Of a stretch of 64,000 bases of DNA, positions 47,001 through 58,300 are shown piece after piece. The first letter of the stretch is position 1; every line of letters starts with the position of its first letter. This DNA is from Nymphaea colorata. Taxonomy: Eukaryota > Streptophyta > Magnoliopsida > Nymphaeales > Nymphaeaceae. The stretch is from the NCBI RefSeq assembly GCF_008831285.2, contig NC_045140.1:6816505-6880504 (forward strand), in the 5' to 3' direction. A program made the position numbers and the translations under genes. The notes under the pieces are model-generated. The model was not told where the DNA came from, ran no database searches, and saw only the letters and a list, made by a program, of their open reading frames with translations.

Positions 47001-47517
47001 ACAACATAATTTCAGTAGACGAGTACAATTTCGAGAAAGATAAGTGAATACAAGGCACCCAAAAAAACTCCATCCACGAAAATTAAAGAAATACGGTACA
47101 ACAGAAGTCGAATATTAGAAAGATATAACAAGGCAGAGAAAAAGCGAAGGTCCACGAACAGCAGATCCAACACAAAAGAAGTCGTTTCTATTAACAACTT
47201 ACTTGAGTTGTGGTGACGATACTCATCCCTCCATCCGCACCAGGACGCCCGAGCTTGCTCGAATCCTGGTAGAACCGGAAAACCAGGTTCGGCGATTGAT
47301 GCAGGATATGGTAGTACTGGTGCACAAAGGCATTTCCGACCTGACAATCATTCCAGACACCCAACCATCACCAAAAAAACATAAAACACGAAAAGGTTCA
47401 GCAGAAACAGAACGAAACAACATGCCACACAGAAACTGAAAAAAGAGGAGGGACCACAGAATCGCATACCACTTGAGCCGTGGGGCAGGATCCAGCCGCA
47501 GCCTGCTCAGAAGCCAT
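42552..47517 (-). CDS. G3BP: G3BP-like protein: NTF2 domain, RRM and RGG tail
   Basis: Nine exons on the minus strand are 47517-47470, 47340-47203, 46795-46492, 46411-46176, 46077-45906, 45809-45685, 45589-45524, 43457-43391 and 42841-42552. They give 1446 nt, 481 residues. Plant G3BP-family proteins are cytosolic RNA-binding proteins that enter stress granules. An NTF2-like domain covers about 17-135 (VGNAFVHQYYHILHQSP, NFTQSFFLAPQDRGYYVLND). An acidic linker follows (SDDEEGSVVDEEPVVEEVV, about 190-210), then a Ser/Pro-rich stretch. One RRM covers about 302-375 with RNP2 IYIKGLP and RNP1 GFCFGFVEF. The RGG/Gly-rich tail runs from about 386. The intron after exon 8 has a GC donor (CTCGAG then GCAAGT). 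The 2 kb intron 7 carries two MITE-like elements and AT runs. The start MASEQAAAG is the first ATG of the frame, and the NTF2 domain follows at once. Confidence 0.94.
43772..43791. repeat. (CA)n microsatellite in G3BP-like intron 7
   Basis: About nine CA units lie on the + strand. Confidence 0.85.
44015..44052. repeat. (AT)n microsatellite left of MITE-like element A
   Basis: A 38-base AT run ends a few bases before the element. Confidence 0.9.
44056..44450. repeat. MITE-like element A in G3BP-like intron 7
   Basis: It starts AATCACAAAAAACG and ends GTTTTGCGACTAC, an imperfect inverted pair. Internally it has TTCTCAGGTATAATACGGC and AAAACTAATAACACCAACATC, both shared in order with element B. 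It is about 395 bases, AT-rich and non-coding, and is bracketed by AT microsatellites. Confidence 0.7.
44453..44474. repeat. (AT)n microsatellite right of MITE-like element A
   Basis: A 22-base AT run starts two to three bases after the element. Confidence 0.85.
45014..45340. repeat. MITE-like element B in G3BP-like intron 7
   Basis: It starts GGTCACAAATAACG and ends CGTTTTTTGTGACTA, so the termini are inverted copies. It shares TTCTCAGCTATAATATGGC and ACTAATAACACAAACATC with element A, in the same orientation. It is 327 bases. Confidence 0.75.
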
Positions 47518-48380
47518 CCCAATACCCTAAAGAACGAACAAAAGTCAGAGCAGCAACAAATCAAAGCCCGCAAAATCATACCCTAAAGATACGCAGCTCG
47601 TGAGAGCCCGAAAAACGTAAAACCGCCTCGCCCGAAAACTCTAAAACACCTATCCCAGCATTAATCGACCGACCACAGATCCAAGAAACAACAAAAGGAC
47701 GATACAACCGCGACCCAAGCCACGAGAACCGAGGAATCGCCGACCATCCAAACCAAATACTGGAGAAAAGAATGAAAACAAATTCGATAGACACAAACCT
47801 GATCGAGATCGAGCGAGCCGGGAAGGAGAACGAGAATAAGAAGAAGACGGAAAAGCGAGGTAGGTAGGAGGAAGAGCCTAACCAGGGGTAGCGTGCAGAA
47901 GGCTTTCTTAGTGGCGGCGGCGGCGGCGGTACTTCTACCCTAGTCCTCTCTTACTCACCAACCGTCTGCGTCGAAGAGAGGGGCGAGTTCTAGAGGGATC
48001 GATCTGAGGGGGGAGGAAGAAGACGGAGCGACGGCGAGGGAGCGGGAGAGTACGAACGTACACCGACTCGACCAGCTCCTACACTCAACTCAAATCTTGC
48101 TCTGCTTCGGGGAGGTCGGCTCGATCTCGACTTTGGATAGGCTGGGTCGAGCTCGTGCTGGACTAGTTTAAGTTCTTTTACACTAAGCTCTGTTTGGATG
48201 GAGGGAACAGATTGAAGGGAATAGACGGGAAAGTGAAGGAATAATTATAAAATTTGTTTATATAAAAAGGAAAATAAAGAAAATAAATTGTTAAAATCAT
48301 GTTTGTTTACATTACACAAAGGAAAAGAAAAAAAAAAACAAATTTAAGTTGACTTACAATAATGTTTGTTTACATTACAC
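47518..48380. other. Upstream region of the G3BP-like gene
   Basis: 5'-UTR and promoter sequence of the minus-strand gene. A (GGC)n run lies at 47913-47931 and a GA-rich stretch at 47815-47880. Beyond 48180 the sequence turns AT-rich and intergenic. No TATA box is evident. Confidence 0.5.
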
Positions 48381-48398
48381 TGACAACGCCCAATTTAT

Positions 48399-49213
48399 AT
48401 GCTTCCCAAGGAGCTTAGGAGCTTGAAGGGGGAGGCGTCACAGTGGTATCTAAAGCATATAGACCCTTCTAGACTGAAGGACTTTGATGAGTTTGTAAAC
48501 GGCTTTATTGACAAGTACACATCCAATTGTTCTGAAGTCCCAATTATGGATATTCTCATAGGAATACAACAAGAAACTAGAGAATAAGCCTGAGATTATA
48601 TTCAGCATTGAAAATCCTGTAAGTAGTGAAAGGATGGCAGAGGACCATGGCCTTACTATGATTCTTGGTGTTTTCCAAGAACATATCAGGTACCAACATC
48701 ATACAACATTAGTATGACACCTTCTATTATTTAGTCAAGAAAGCAGAGTAATAGAGAGAGCCTTCAAGTTGGCTATGTCAAAGTAGAAACTGGTGAAAGC
48801 TACCATAAGAAGGACAACAACAAGAAGTTGGCCAAATCCGAAGTCCATGCATTATCTTCGGCTCAAGTCAACACAACACAAAGCAGATATTAGAGCAAGA
48901 TACAAGAAAACAAGTGCAAGCACAAGCACGGGAAAAACAAGAATAACAAGACAAAGTTGTCCCAAAGGGAGTAGAAAATACCTAAGGTGAACACCAGAAG
49001 AAATTTTACTCCCATAAAACAAAGCAAGGAGAAGCTTCTATTATACGAGAACCTTTGTAAACTCTCAAAAGTAGTAGATCCTCCCTAAGATGAAGAGAAA
49101 GTACATGGATCAATTCTACAAATTTCACAGGAGTCTTAGCCACAACACTGAAGACTGCATTCCCCTCAAGCACATCAAAATTGTAGACAAAGAGCTTCTA
49201 ATGGAAGGGGCAA
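48399..49213 (+). pseudogene. Ty3-type gag fragment
   Basis: 48399-48587 reads LRSLKGEASQWYLKHIDP then a WxxFVxxFxxKY-like segment FDEFVNGFIDKYTSN, the capsid signature of plant Ty3 gag. After broken frames, 49090-49205 reads KRKYMDQFYKFHRSLSHNTEDC then IPLKHIKIV, which matches the FHxxxGHxTEDCxxLK motif near the end of gag in Tat/Ogre and Athila-type elements. The two parts are in the right order, with stops between. No pol follows. Confidence 0.7.
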
Positions 49214-49720
49214 TACCTGAAAAAAATGTTGAAGCCTAAGTTGAACTTGTTATTACTTTGTTTTTTGTTCTCTCCCATGCATTGTAGGGATGGGGGCCCC
49301 CTCTTCAAGCCTTTTAATAATAAAGTTACTTTTTCCTTGAACCATGTGTGTATCTCTTTTATGTACATGCATTTCTATGTGTTAGACTATGCATGCATTC
49401 TTTGATGGCTAGACTTATCTCATGATCTCGACATTCCCATTATTGCCCTTACAATGGGGCATATTTTTAGGTTAAGATAAGTGGCCACATGATTTTGAGT
49501 TGAAACATTTGTTTTCAAAATCTTTCAAGTAGAAAAAATTTTCAAACAGGTTCCTCAAAATCATCAAAAATATCTTTAGTATGGCTAGTATATCCTAACT
49601 TCACTAAAACTGTCAAATATAGCTCCAATGATCACACCTGGTCATGTCTACCAAAACTACCTAATTTCAACTTGGTGGTATCCATTGAACTTAGTTTCCT
49701 AGAACCTACTTGAAATCATT

Positions 49721-49905
49721 CCTAGGCCATGGCCCGACCCCAACGAAATTTTTTTTAAAAATCTAGTGTAAAAATTGATTTTTTTTTGTCTCCATGTATT
49801 TTTTAAATATAAGTTTAGTTTGGCCCTACCCAAATCCAATCCACAAAACCCAGTCCCCATTTGGCCCGCCCTTGCGAAAAATCCTGGCTTCGCCCCTGCT
49901 TGAAA
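49721..49905 (+). repeat. Dispersed 'GGCCCCT/CGCCCCTGC' repeat fragment
   Basis: It shares AGTTTAGTTTGGCCC, CCAATCCACAAAACCCAG and CTTCGCCCCTGC with the copies at 52755-52920 and, more weakly, 36241-36430. Confidence 0.55.
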
Positions 49906-52754
49906 TACTCCTGATAGGCCTTGAAAACCTCAAATGTTTGAAACTTGCCATATATAACTTTGGAGGGGTGCATAAACTCCAATTCTAAACCTACAACATT
50001 TGACTTTTATCCTTGTGTTTTGAAACCGTCACTGAGAATAGCTTTGTAATAAACCTAGATCTTGAAACTACTAGGACTTGCCAAGTTTAGCCCACCTAGC
50101 TTAGTTTTCCAATACCTACGTGATTTAGAGTGTTGCAAGCATGTGAACCCATTTCAATCAACACAAAATTTAGCCCAACTCACTAAATCTAGTTTGCAAC
50201 CTTGACCCAGTCAAGTTCAAATTCAAGTCATTTTGACCTGCCTAAAATAAATCAACCTAGACTGAGCGTAGGTCTCACCCTGACCTGAACCTGGTCTAAT
50301 TTCTAACTCAGCAAACTAGAGCCTAATATCTGAAACCATTCCCAATTTGACCAGGTTTGGTCAATTGAGTTTGTTTCCATTAAAACCAGTCTCAGTTTGA
50401 TTGTGCTTAGTCAATTAGACTCAATTCTACTCAAAACTAATTTCAGTTTAACCAAACACGATCAAACTAAACCCAGTCATCCAAACCAGACTCAGTTTGA
50501 CCTAGCTCAATCAACTAAACGAAGGCTAAACTCACCTAGTCAACTAAGCCTAGTAGGAGACACCCCTCTTATTCCAAATCTAGATTCGCAATCTATATCC
50601 ATAATTCAATATCAAATCTTAATCCAAGATCCATCCTAGACCCAAATCTCCATTTCAGATCATGTTCTAGATCTTAGACTGGATCTATGTATAGATCAAT
50701 GTATCAAGATCCAAAGTCATCAAATCATGCCACATGGCACATGACTAATCTCAATCCTTGGATCAGTTTTGGTCATTTTTTAAAAACTAAAATTTGTCTT
50801 TTTCCAAAACCTGACTTTTACCTTCATCTCACCAAGGAGGAAAGGCATCCTCTTTCCTTAGCTCTCTCTCCACCCATCATAAATAGAAAGGAGGGAGGCC
50901 GCGGGTGGGGGAGGGTGTTTGCCGACTTCTCCCTCTCTTTCTCTCTTGATGGGTAGTGCAACTGTTGGGTTGGTGGCATGTTGTAGCCATGTCCTCAGTT
51001 TGATTCTTAGAGGGTGCCATTCTGATAGTATCGAGGAGTAGTGTTGATCTTGAGATTAAAGGTGCCACTATGAGGCCAAGTGGACTGGTTCTTGCCTCCT
51101 CCATTCTTTTCTATCCTCTCATCTTTCTCTCTCCCTAAGGTTGCCACCTTCCCTAGAAAGACCACCTCGAATGCCCAACCAAGGAGAAACAAGAAAAAAG
51201 AAATAGGAGAAGAAGGAAAGAGGTAGGCTGTCCACCTCTCTCTCTCTCCCTCTCTTTATATTTCAGCCTTGTGCATGTGTTGGAGTTCTCCATGGATACT
51301 ATGTCTTATTTGTTTTGTTTACTATTGTATTCTTGTTATAATGTAGAACATGGCTAAGGATAAACAACTCGTTTTTTTAGATGAGTGTTTCCCTCAAAGC
51401 CTATAAGATGTTCATATTATATCATGGACCTTAGTTGAATAGAGAGGTGGCAATCACCTATATGGAGTAACTACCTTTCAAAACACTCGGTTCATAACAT
51501 TATATTTTAGAATTTTATCGTTTCATGTGTATGCATGTTCTTAATTTAGCCATTAAGAGGAGAATATGTTCTTATGGATGTGGATTTCATTCTTGGCCAA
51601 CACAGATATGTTTCATTTCCTTCATGAATAATATGTTTATATTTGTTTTCATGAATCTACAAGTTATGACAATTGATGATTAAGTTGATTCGATCTTCAT
51701 GTATGTTAGAACCATTTATCATAGTGTTATATGGTAATCAATGTGATCCAAATTTTTGAGATATCTTTAGTTCAAGCAAAAATCTGTTTTTGAGAAGACT
51801 CTATATTTTTGCTGAACTTTGGAAAACTATATATGTCAATCTATCAGTCGTATTGGTGAACCATAAAAGCCGCTGGTTTCTTTCACGTGTCTAGTTAGTT
51901 CCCATCAAATTTTGTTGGAATCTAATTTGTTTTGGTCCCTTGTTTGAATGATTTTCTAGTTTTTTTTTTTTTTTGCAGTTTTATGGTTGCAGAAAATCAA
52001 AACCTGAAAATCTGGAACTCAACAAGTCAAGTTCTTCAATTGTCGCTCTGTAAAATCTGAAGGTTTGCTATGGGTGATTCGTTAGTTCATTGAATCAAAA
52101 GTTGGAACTAGCTTCTGTCACAAATTTCTGCAATTTCCTGTCAAAACAGATTTTTCGTCAACTTTAACATGGTAAAGAGGGAGGAGCTTTCGCCTCTTTT
52201 ATGTTTCGGCTAAAATTTGGCATGGAAACTTCCTACATAAGATAATAATTAGTTTTGTGTTGGTTGAACAAAATTAACTCAGACTTGGGTTAGGCAGAGC
52301 CATAAATATAGGATAGGAAACATAAAATTCTGCAGAACATAATATAATAGATGGTAAAATGGCCTATTTTGAGTTGTATTTTCAAGATTTCCTAAAGTTT
52401 TATAATTGAATCTTTCGAAATGAAAATTAACTAGAGAGCTAAGTCACGGGACTCTTCTATTTTACTGCTGCACCCAAGTCGCATCGAGTCAGGTACGCAC
52501 TGAATATGAGTGCAGCTCCGACTCACACCCAAAACTATATATGGCTTGAGGATGATACATCAACATCCACCAGAAAACGTAACAACGCGATAAAACATGT
52601 CTACTATTTATTTAACAAGTTTCATTTATTAAAAATAATAAATGAGGAAGGTGGGTCATACATGTAAGTTGAAGCATGACCGCAACCTCACTGACTTTGG
52701 CTCTTGTTTACCTACAAGTTTCATTTATTGAAAAAAAGAACATAACCTTACAAT

Positions 52755-52920
52755 CAGAACCAAGGGGGCCCGTAGGGACCGTGGTTCCAAAATAGATTAA
52801 AATAATTGAAAATTTTTAGTTTGGCCCCTATGACATTTGGACCCGGGTTTAGTTTAGCCTCCATAGATCTAAACCTAAATCCAATTCACAAAACCCAGCC
52901 CGCAACCCCCTTTATCTTTG
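52755..52920 (+). repeat. Dispersed 'GGCCCCT' repeat fragment
   Basis: It contains TTTAGTTTGGCCCCTATG and CCAATTCACAAAACCCAG, as at 49721-49905. Confidence 0.55.
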
Positions 52921-53112
52921 TCGGCATTGTTGCCCTCTTTTGAAAGCTGAAGGGGGATTTTCAATTTTGATTTTGAAAAACGCAGCCCGGAGCTCGCCGG
53001 CTGCTGCCCTGAGTCCCTGACTTCTACCCACCGCCACGATGCCACCGGACCGCCACCCGCTGGCCGCTGTCCCTGTCTCCTTGACTCACTGCCTGAGTTC
53101 AGCTATGTGTTT

Positions 53113-53210
53113 GAGCTGTGTTTTGTGGGTTGGATTCGAGGAGCTGTGTTTTGTGGGTTGGATTCGAGTCAGTTATGTGCTTGAGCTATGTTTTGTGGGT
53201 TGGATTCGAG
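53113..53210 (+). repeat. 28-bp minisatellite, three copies
   Basis: A 28-base unit starting GAGCTGTGTTTTGTGGG is repeated perfectly at 53113-53140 and 53141-53168, then with one mismatch at 53183-53210 after a 14-base spacer. Confidence 0.95.
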
Positions 53211-55257
53211 TTCAGGCCAAACTAAACCAAATTCTAAATGCAGCCAAACTAAAAATTTTCAGTTATTTATTTTATATTCAATTCCTTGAGGAAGAACAAC
53301 GGATGCAAAGGGAAGAACAAGGGAGGCTTCCGCACTTGCCTGAGGAGAGTGATATAACCCTCTGGCTCATATGAAAGTTTCATTATTAAAAAAGAAAAAT
53401 CCTCTTTATAAGAAAAAAAAAAAGGTGAATGTCGTTATTTTTTGCGCATCTTTGAGTTCAAATTAACTAGTCGGGTTTCAAAAAACAGGGTCTAAATCTG
53501 AGTCTGGATCTGATTACTAGATCTAATTGGGTAAAAGGTGGATTGGATCCAAAAAAAAAAAAAAATCGGAAGCATTTATCTCCGGAAATCATTTTCTGGT
53601 GGAAAGCGCTTCTGGCCAGGCGCTATTCTACGAGTGAAACACGGCGTGACGACGACGACGAGCGGCGGCGAAGCTGTGGTCTTCTTGTGCAGTCAACAAC
53701 AGGGGATGGAGTTCTCCAGTCTACCTAAACCCTGAGCCGGAAAAGGGTCCTCCAAACACCTCGCATCTTCCCGTCAAAAATTAAAAGAAGAGTCGTTTTC
53801 TGAAAATTTTCTAACTCAATAAACAATGACAGAATTAACAACAAACCTCTTTTTGGCATTTGTTTTAACTGTCATTAATTAGTTTTTAAGTTTATATATA
53901 GTCAAATTGGCGATTTGGTATTACTTTTCTCCCGATGAATTTACAGAAGAAGGCCTCAAAATGAAAACTAAAAAAGGTATAACAGAGGGCCATACAAATA
54001 CTTCTCAAAGAAAAAAATTACAAAAAGTTGCTAAATTTATTGGCGATATGACGAAAACATATTGATGTTTGAGTTACTAACTATATTGAATTATTTAATC
54101 ATAGTCAATATGATTTAAACTTAATAAAAGTTTATAATGCCTATAAATATGAAATTTATTGCTCTGTCTCCCTCTCTCCCACTTTTCAATTTTTTGCTGG
54201 AAACAGCTAATTGTCATATTAGGTCAGCAAGAAGTTAAAACATATATAAATAAACAAACATAAACTTCATAAGAACGAAATTGAAAGAGAGACGTACATG
54301 GAAATATTGATTATTTTGTATCCTGTAGATCTTCGTGTTGACTAATATAGGTTTGCTCTGCCTAACCTCTCTTACCGATTCAAAAAGAAAAAAGATTCAG
54401 AGGAGAAGCTCCAAAGATACTCAACCCAGTGGGAAAGCTTCTACTCTCTTGTGACGGTAAAAAATATAACTAACTTCTTCAATATTGCGAAAAGCACTCA
54501 CAACTTTGTATATTTTCATTCGATGAAATGGTAGTGTTGATATGCGCGTGTATAATTACAAAAAGGTACTTTGCAAATACACTTCTATATATTTACTTTC
54601 TCATTGAAATATATACATGGAAAAGGTCGGATATGAAGAAAAATTTAGCATCATGAAGAAATTGAATCAAATTCATAGTTTAGAAATGACATTAAATTGG
54701 ATTTGGATACCTTTAAGTAACTACCTGAACTGATATGGATCCAATTTTAGTTTTAAATAAGTAGATATCTATATTGAGTATATGTTCATTTCTAAATTAA
54801 GTTGGTTAGCAACATATCATAATAAGGTTCAACTGATTTGTTTTGATAATGTAGAACTACTAATTTGGATATATTTAGCAATGGACTCACATTATTTAGC
54901 ATAAAAACAAGAGGCTAATACCAATAATCATGTCGATTTATTTTTGAGCTGAAAGTTTTCCTGTCATTAATTGTCTCATTAACTCGACCATAATTTAGTG
55001 ATGAGGAAGAGTTTAATTGATGAAAAAGAATTTCTATAAGTGTGCCTTTAACAATATACAAAAAGTAAGAGCCGGTCTTATATTATTTCCAAAAGTTCCT
55101 GAGTCAGTTTTTGGTAATTTCCAAAAATATAATGACCGGTAAACGCGTTATGGCCCCGGCGTGCACTGGGGAGCACACAAGTCGTAGCAGAGAAGAAGCT
55201 TCAGAAAGTAAAGAACACGCGGAGGAAGGAAGGAAGAAGAAGGTAACTCAATTTCTT
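53211..55257. other. Intergenic stretch upstream of the GH9 gene
   Basis: It is AT-rich, with a poly(A) run at 53550-53565. No gene was seen. The frame 53538-53735 is short and has no resemblance to a known family. The last 200 bases are probably promoter. Confidence 0.5.
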
Positions 55258-55265
55258 TATAAATA
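55258..55265 (+). promoter_or_regulatory. TATA box of the GH9 gene
   Basis: TATAAATA lies 94 bases before the chosen ATG, followed by an AG-rich leader. Confidence 0.65.
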
Positions 55266-55358
55266 CAAGAGGGAGAACAAAGACGAAGTCGATTTAGCCA
55301 TGAACTAGAAAGAGAGGAGAAGACAATTTCATTGGGAAGAGAGAGAGAGAGGGAGGGA

Positions 55359-58300
55359 ATGCATTCTGCAAACCACTGGGGCGGGTCGTTCGAGATCAAC
55401 GAAGAGGCGGCGGCGGACGATGGGAGATGGAGGAGAGGCGTGGACGACGTCGACCGGGCGGCGCTCTCCCCCTCCCGCCGCCACGACCTGGACGAGACGC
55501 AGCAGAGCTGGCTCTTGGGGCCTCCCGACCAGAGGAAGAAGAGGAAGCAGTACGTTGATCTGGGCTGCGTCGTCTGTAGCCGCAAGGTCTTCAAGTGGAC
55601 GCTCTGGTCCATCGCCATCGCCGCCGTGGTCATCGGTCTTCCCATAGTCATCGCCAAGAGCATCCCCAAGAAGAACGACCCTCCTCCTCCCCCAGATCGC
55701 TACACCCTCGCTCTCCACAAGGCTCTCCTCTTCTTCGACGCTCAGAAATGTAAGTCCACCACCCCCCATCTCTCTCGGGCATCTCCGGCGACTGATCCGA
55801 TCATCGTCCGGATGTCGAAGCGACCATTTTTTCCGTTTTACTTTTTTCTGTCTGGTGTCGTGAAGAGTTTTACGAAACGAATTCTTTGTGCGGAAACAGC
55901 CTTAATTCGTTGAGTTAACGCATGAAAAATTCATGCCACTGATTTATCGGTTCCCATCGAAAATTTTACTGGTCGCCGGAACTGCGATCTCGCGTTCAAA
56001 CACGTCAGTTGAGAGTACCGACGATGAAGGCCAATGGCGATGACGTTCTGAGTCTGTTGGTGATAGATGAACTGACAAGCGGTCCGGACGTCAACTCCCC
56101 CATCTCGGAAAACAAGCCTCTGTGTTTTGGCGTCCGGTCAGAAGAATGCGGAAGCGGCGGCAGAGTGTGCGTGCTATTCTGCAATTCAAGTCATTGACTT
56201 TTTATCTTTTAAAAGAAGCATTTATAAGTATTAAGCGAGTCAAATACAATGCTCGTCGTGAATAGTCTTGAGTATATAAGTGCTTGTTCGGAATAGTCTT
56301 CACAGTATATATATATATATTAGTCTTTATTTTATTATCGTTAAGTCTTATAGTTATAGATAGATTCTTTATTGCAAAAAAATATGAAAATACAAAATGA
56401 AAGATTTTGAAAATTCCATATATAAAATACATCTTACAATCTGAGAATTTAAAACTAAAAACTTTAACGTCCTAATTATAAACCTATATCTCATTGGAAT
56501 TATTTTCTTAGTCTTATAAATTTTAATACTTTGTAATTAACCATATATATGATTGAAATTTACAAAAATGAACACGCAAAATGGTTGGTGTGTCAGGTAG
56601 GAAGCAATGTAAATTGAAGATGTTTATTTCATTTCGATGTACAAAGAAAAAAAAAATTACCTGAATTAAACATGTTTTCACTTTGTGGTTTTTATATGTG
56701 TTTGTTTACAATGTTTTACTTTAATACAGGGCTCGGCACCCGGTACCCGGCTTGACTCAGGCCCAAGCTTGAAACAAGGGGGCATCGGGTTAGGCCTGGG
56801 TGGGCCCAATAAGCCCGAGCAGGTTCAATAATTGTTTAATATTTATTGTATTAATTTATATATATATATATATAATATTTTATTATAATTAATTATATAT
56901 ATATATATATTATTTTATATTAAAAATATATTTTTTAATATAATTGATTTGGATTTTGGTTTGACCCAGGCTCGAGCTCTGATTTTAATAGTCGGGCCAA
57001 ACCCAAACCTGAGTTTCAGGTTTCAGGCAAGCTCGATGCCCAGACTTATACAGGACCAAACATCAAACATGACCAGGCTAACCGAAGGCTCAGCAAAATC
57101 CACTTATTTATTGGGTTGGGTCTCGCGTCATGTTTGTTTAGATGTCCAACTTTATTAAGAATTATCGAGTATTTTTTTTTACTATCTCATAAATCTGTGG
57201 TGGGTTATAAAGATGACTAGGAAGATGAGAGAGTGAGAGAAACAAAAATTGCTGAGAAGTAGAGTCTAAAATTGTGTATTAGGCTGAGTGGAGCCTCCGA
57301 TACGCAGCCCAACCCGGTAAAATTTTTAATGGGTCGGCCCACAGGTTAAAATGCTGATGTCCCATCACGAGCCGAGTACCCAACCTTACTTTGATCCAAT
57401 ATGTTTTCATAAAAACAATAATATTATCATTATTATTAACACTACTATCCTCATATCTTTTATTTGTGTATTTACGACTTAGAAATTTATGGTCATACAA
57501 ATTTTGGAAAATCAATTAAAACCCTTCTCACAATTCATCTAAGAAAAGTTTCTAACGTGTCTTTATCTTTTATTTCATGTTAAGGGGGAAGAAAAATCTT
57601 ATAAAACTAACTTACCCAATCAATCGATCGATCGATCAATATACAATATTGGCTGGCTCTAACATCTCAACTCCTTCAACCCTTCCTCTTCCTGTTCGAG
57701 ATATTTTATCGTCAAACAACTAATTATCATAATTAACCTGCAGCCGGGAAACTGCCGAAGGAGAATCCGATACCGTGGAGGGGTGACTCGGGACTACAGG
57801 ACGGGTCGGGGCTGCCGGACGTGAAGGGAGGGCTGGTGGGAGGGTACTATGACGCCGGAGACAACATAAAGTTCGGTTTTCCGATGGCCTTCGCCATGAC
57901 GATGCTCTCCTGGAGCGCCGTGGAGTACCCTCAAAAGTACAAAGCCATGGGAGAGTATGATCACATCAGAGAGCTCATCAAATGGGGCACCGACTACATG
58001 CTCCTCACCTTCAACTCCTCCGCCTCTACCATAGACCATATCTACAGCCAGGTGAAATCATCTCTCTCTCATTCTTCTCTTTTTCTTTTAGACTGTTCCT
58101 TTTCATAGAGAAGAAGTTTCCGGCCGGCCCACTGATCGAGATTCCGGCCAAATACGGCTAAAGGGATGTCAGTCCCAACTGGGTGTATGGACATGTTAAA
58201 CGGTGGACGTGTATGTGGCAGGTGGGTACCGCCGTGGATGGAACCAGGACTCCGGATGATCACTACTGCTGGGAGAGACCGGAGGACATGGACTACCCCC

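Larger units (their letters stand above)
49214..53112. other. Retroelement-derived and intergenic stretch without genes
   Basis: Bases 50160-50560 are an imperfect array of words such as CAGTTTGACC and TCAATTAGACT, typical of a decayed LTR. Bases 50820-51260 have a CT-rich leader-like section and might be an LTR promoter region of the element that supplied the gag fragment. No intact reading frame was recognised. Confidence 0.45.

Noticed and set aside
55332-55358. Upstream in-frame ATG of the GH9 gene (MGREREREG)
   Set aside because: It encodes a GA-repeat leader; KORRIGAN proteins begin with a short sequence ending WGG/FEIN as at 55359.
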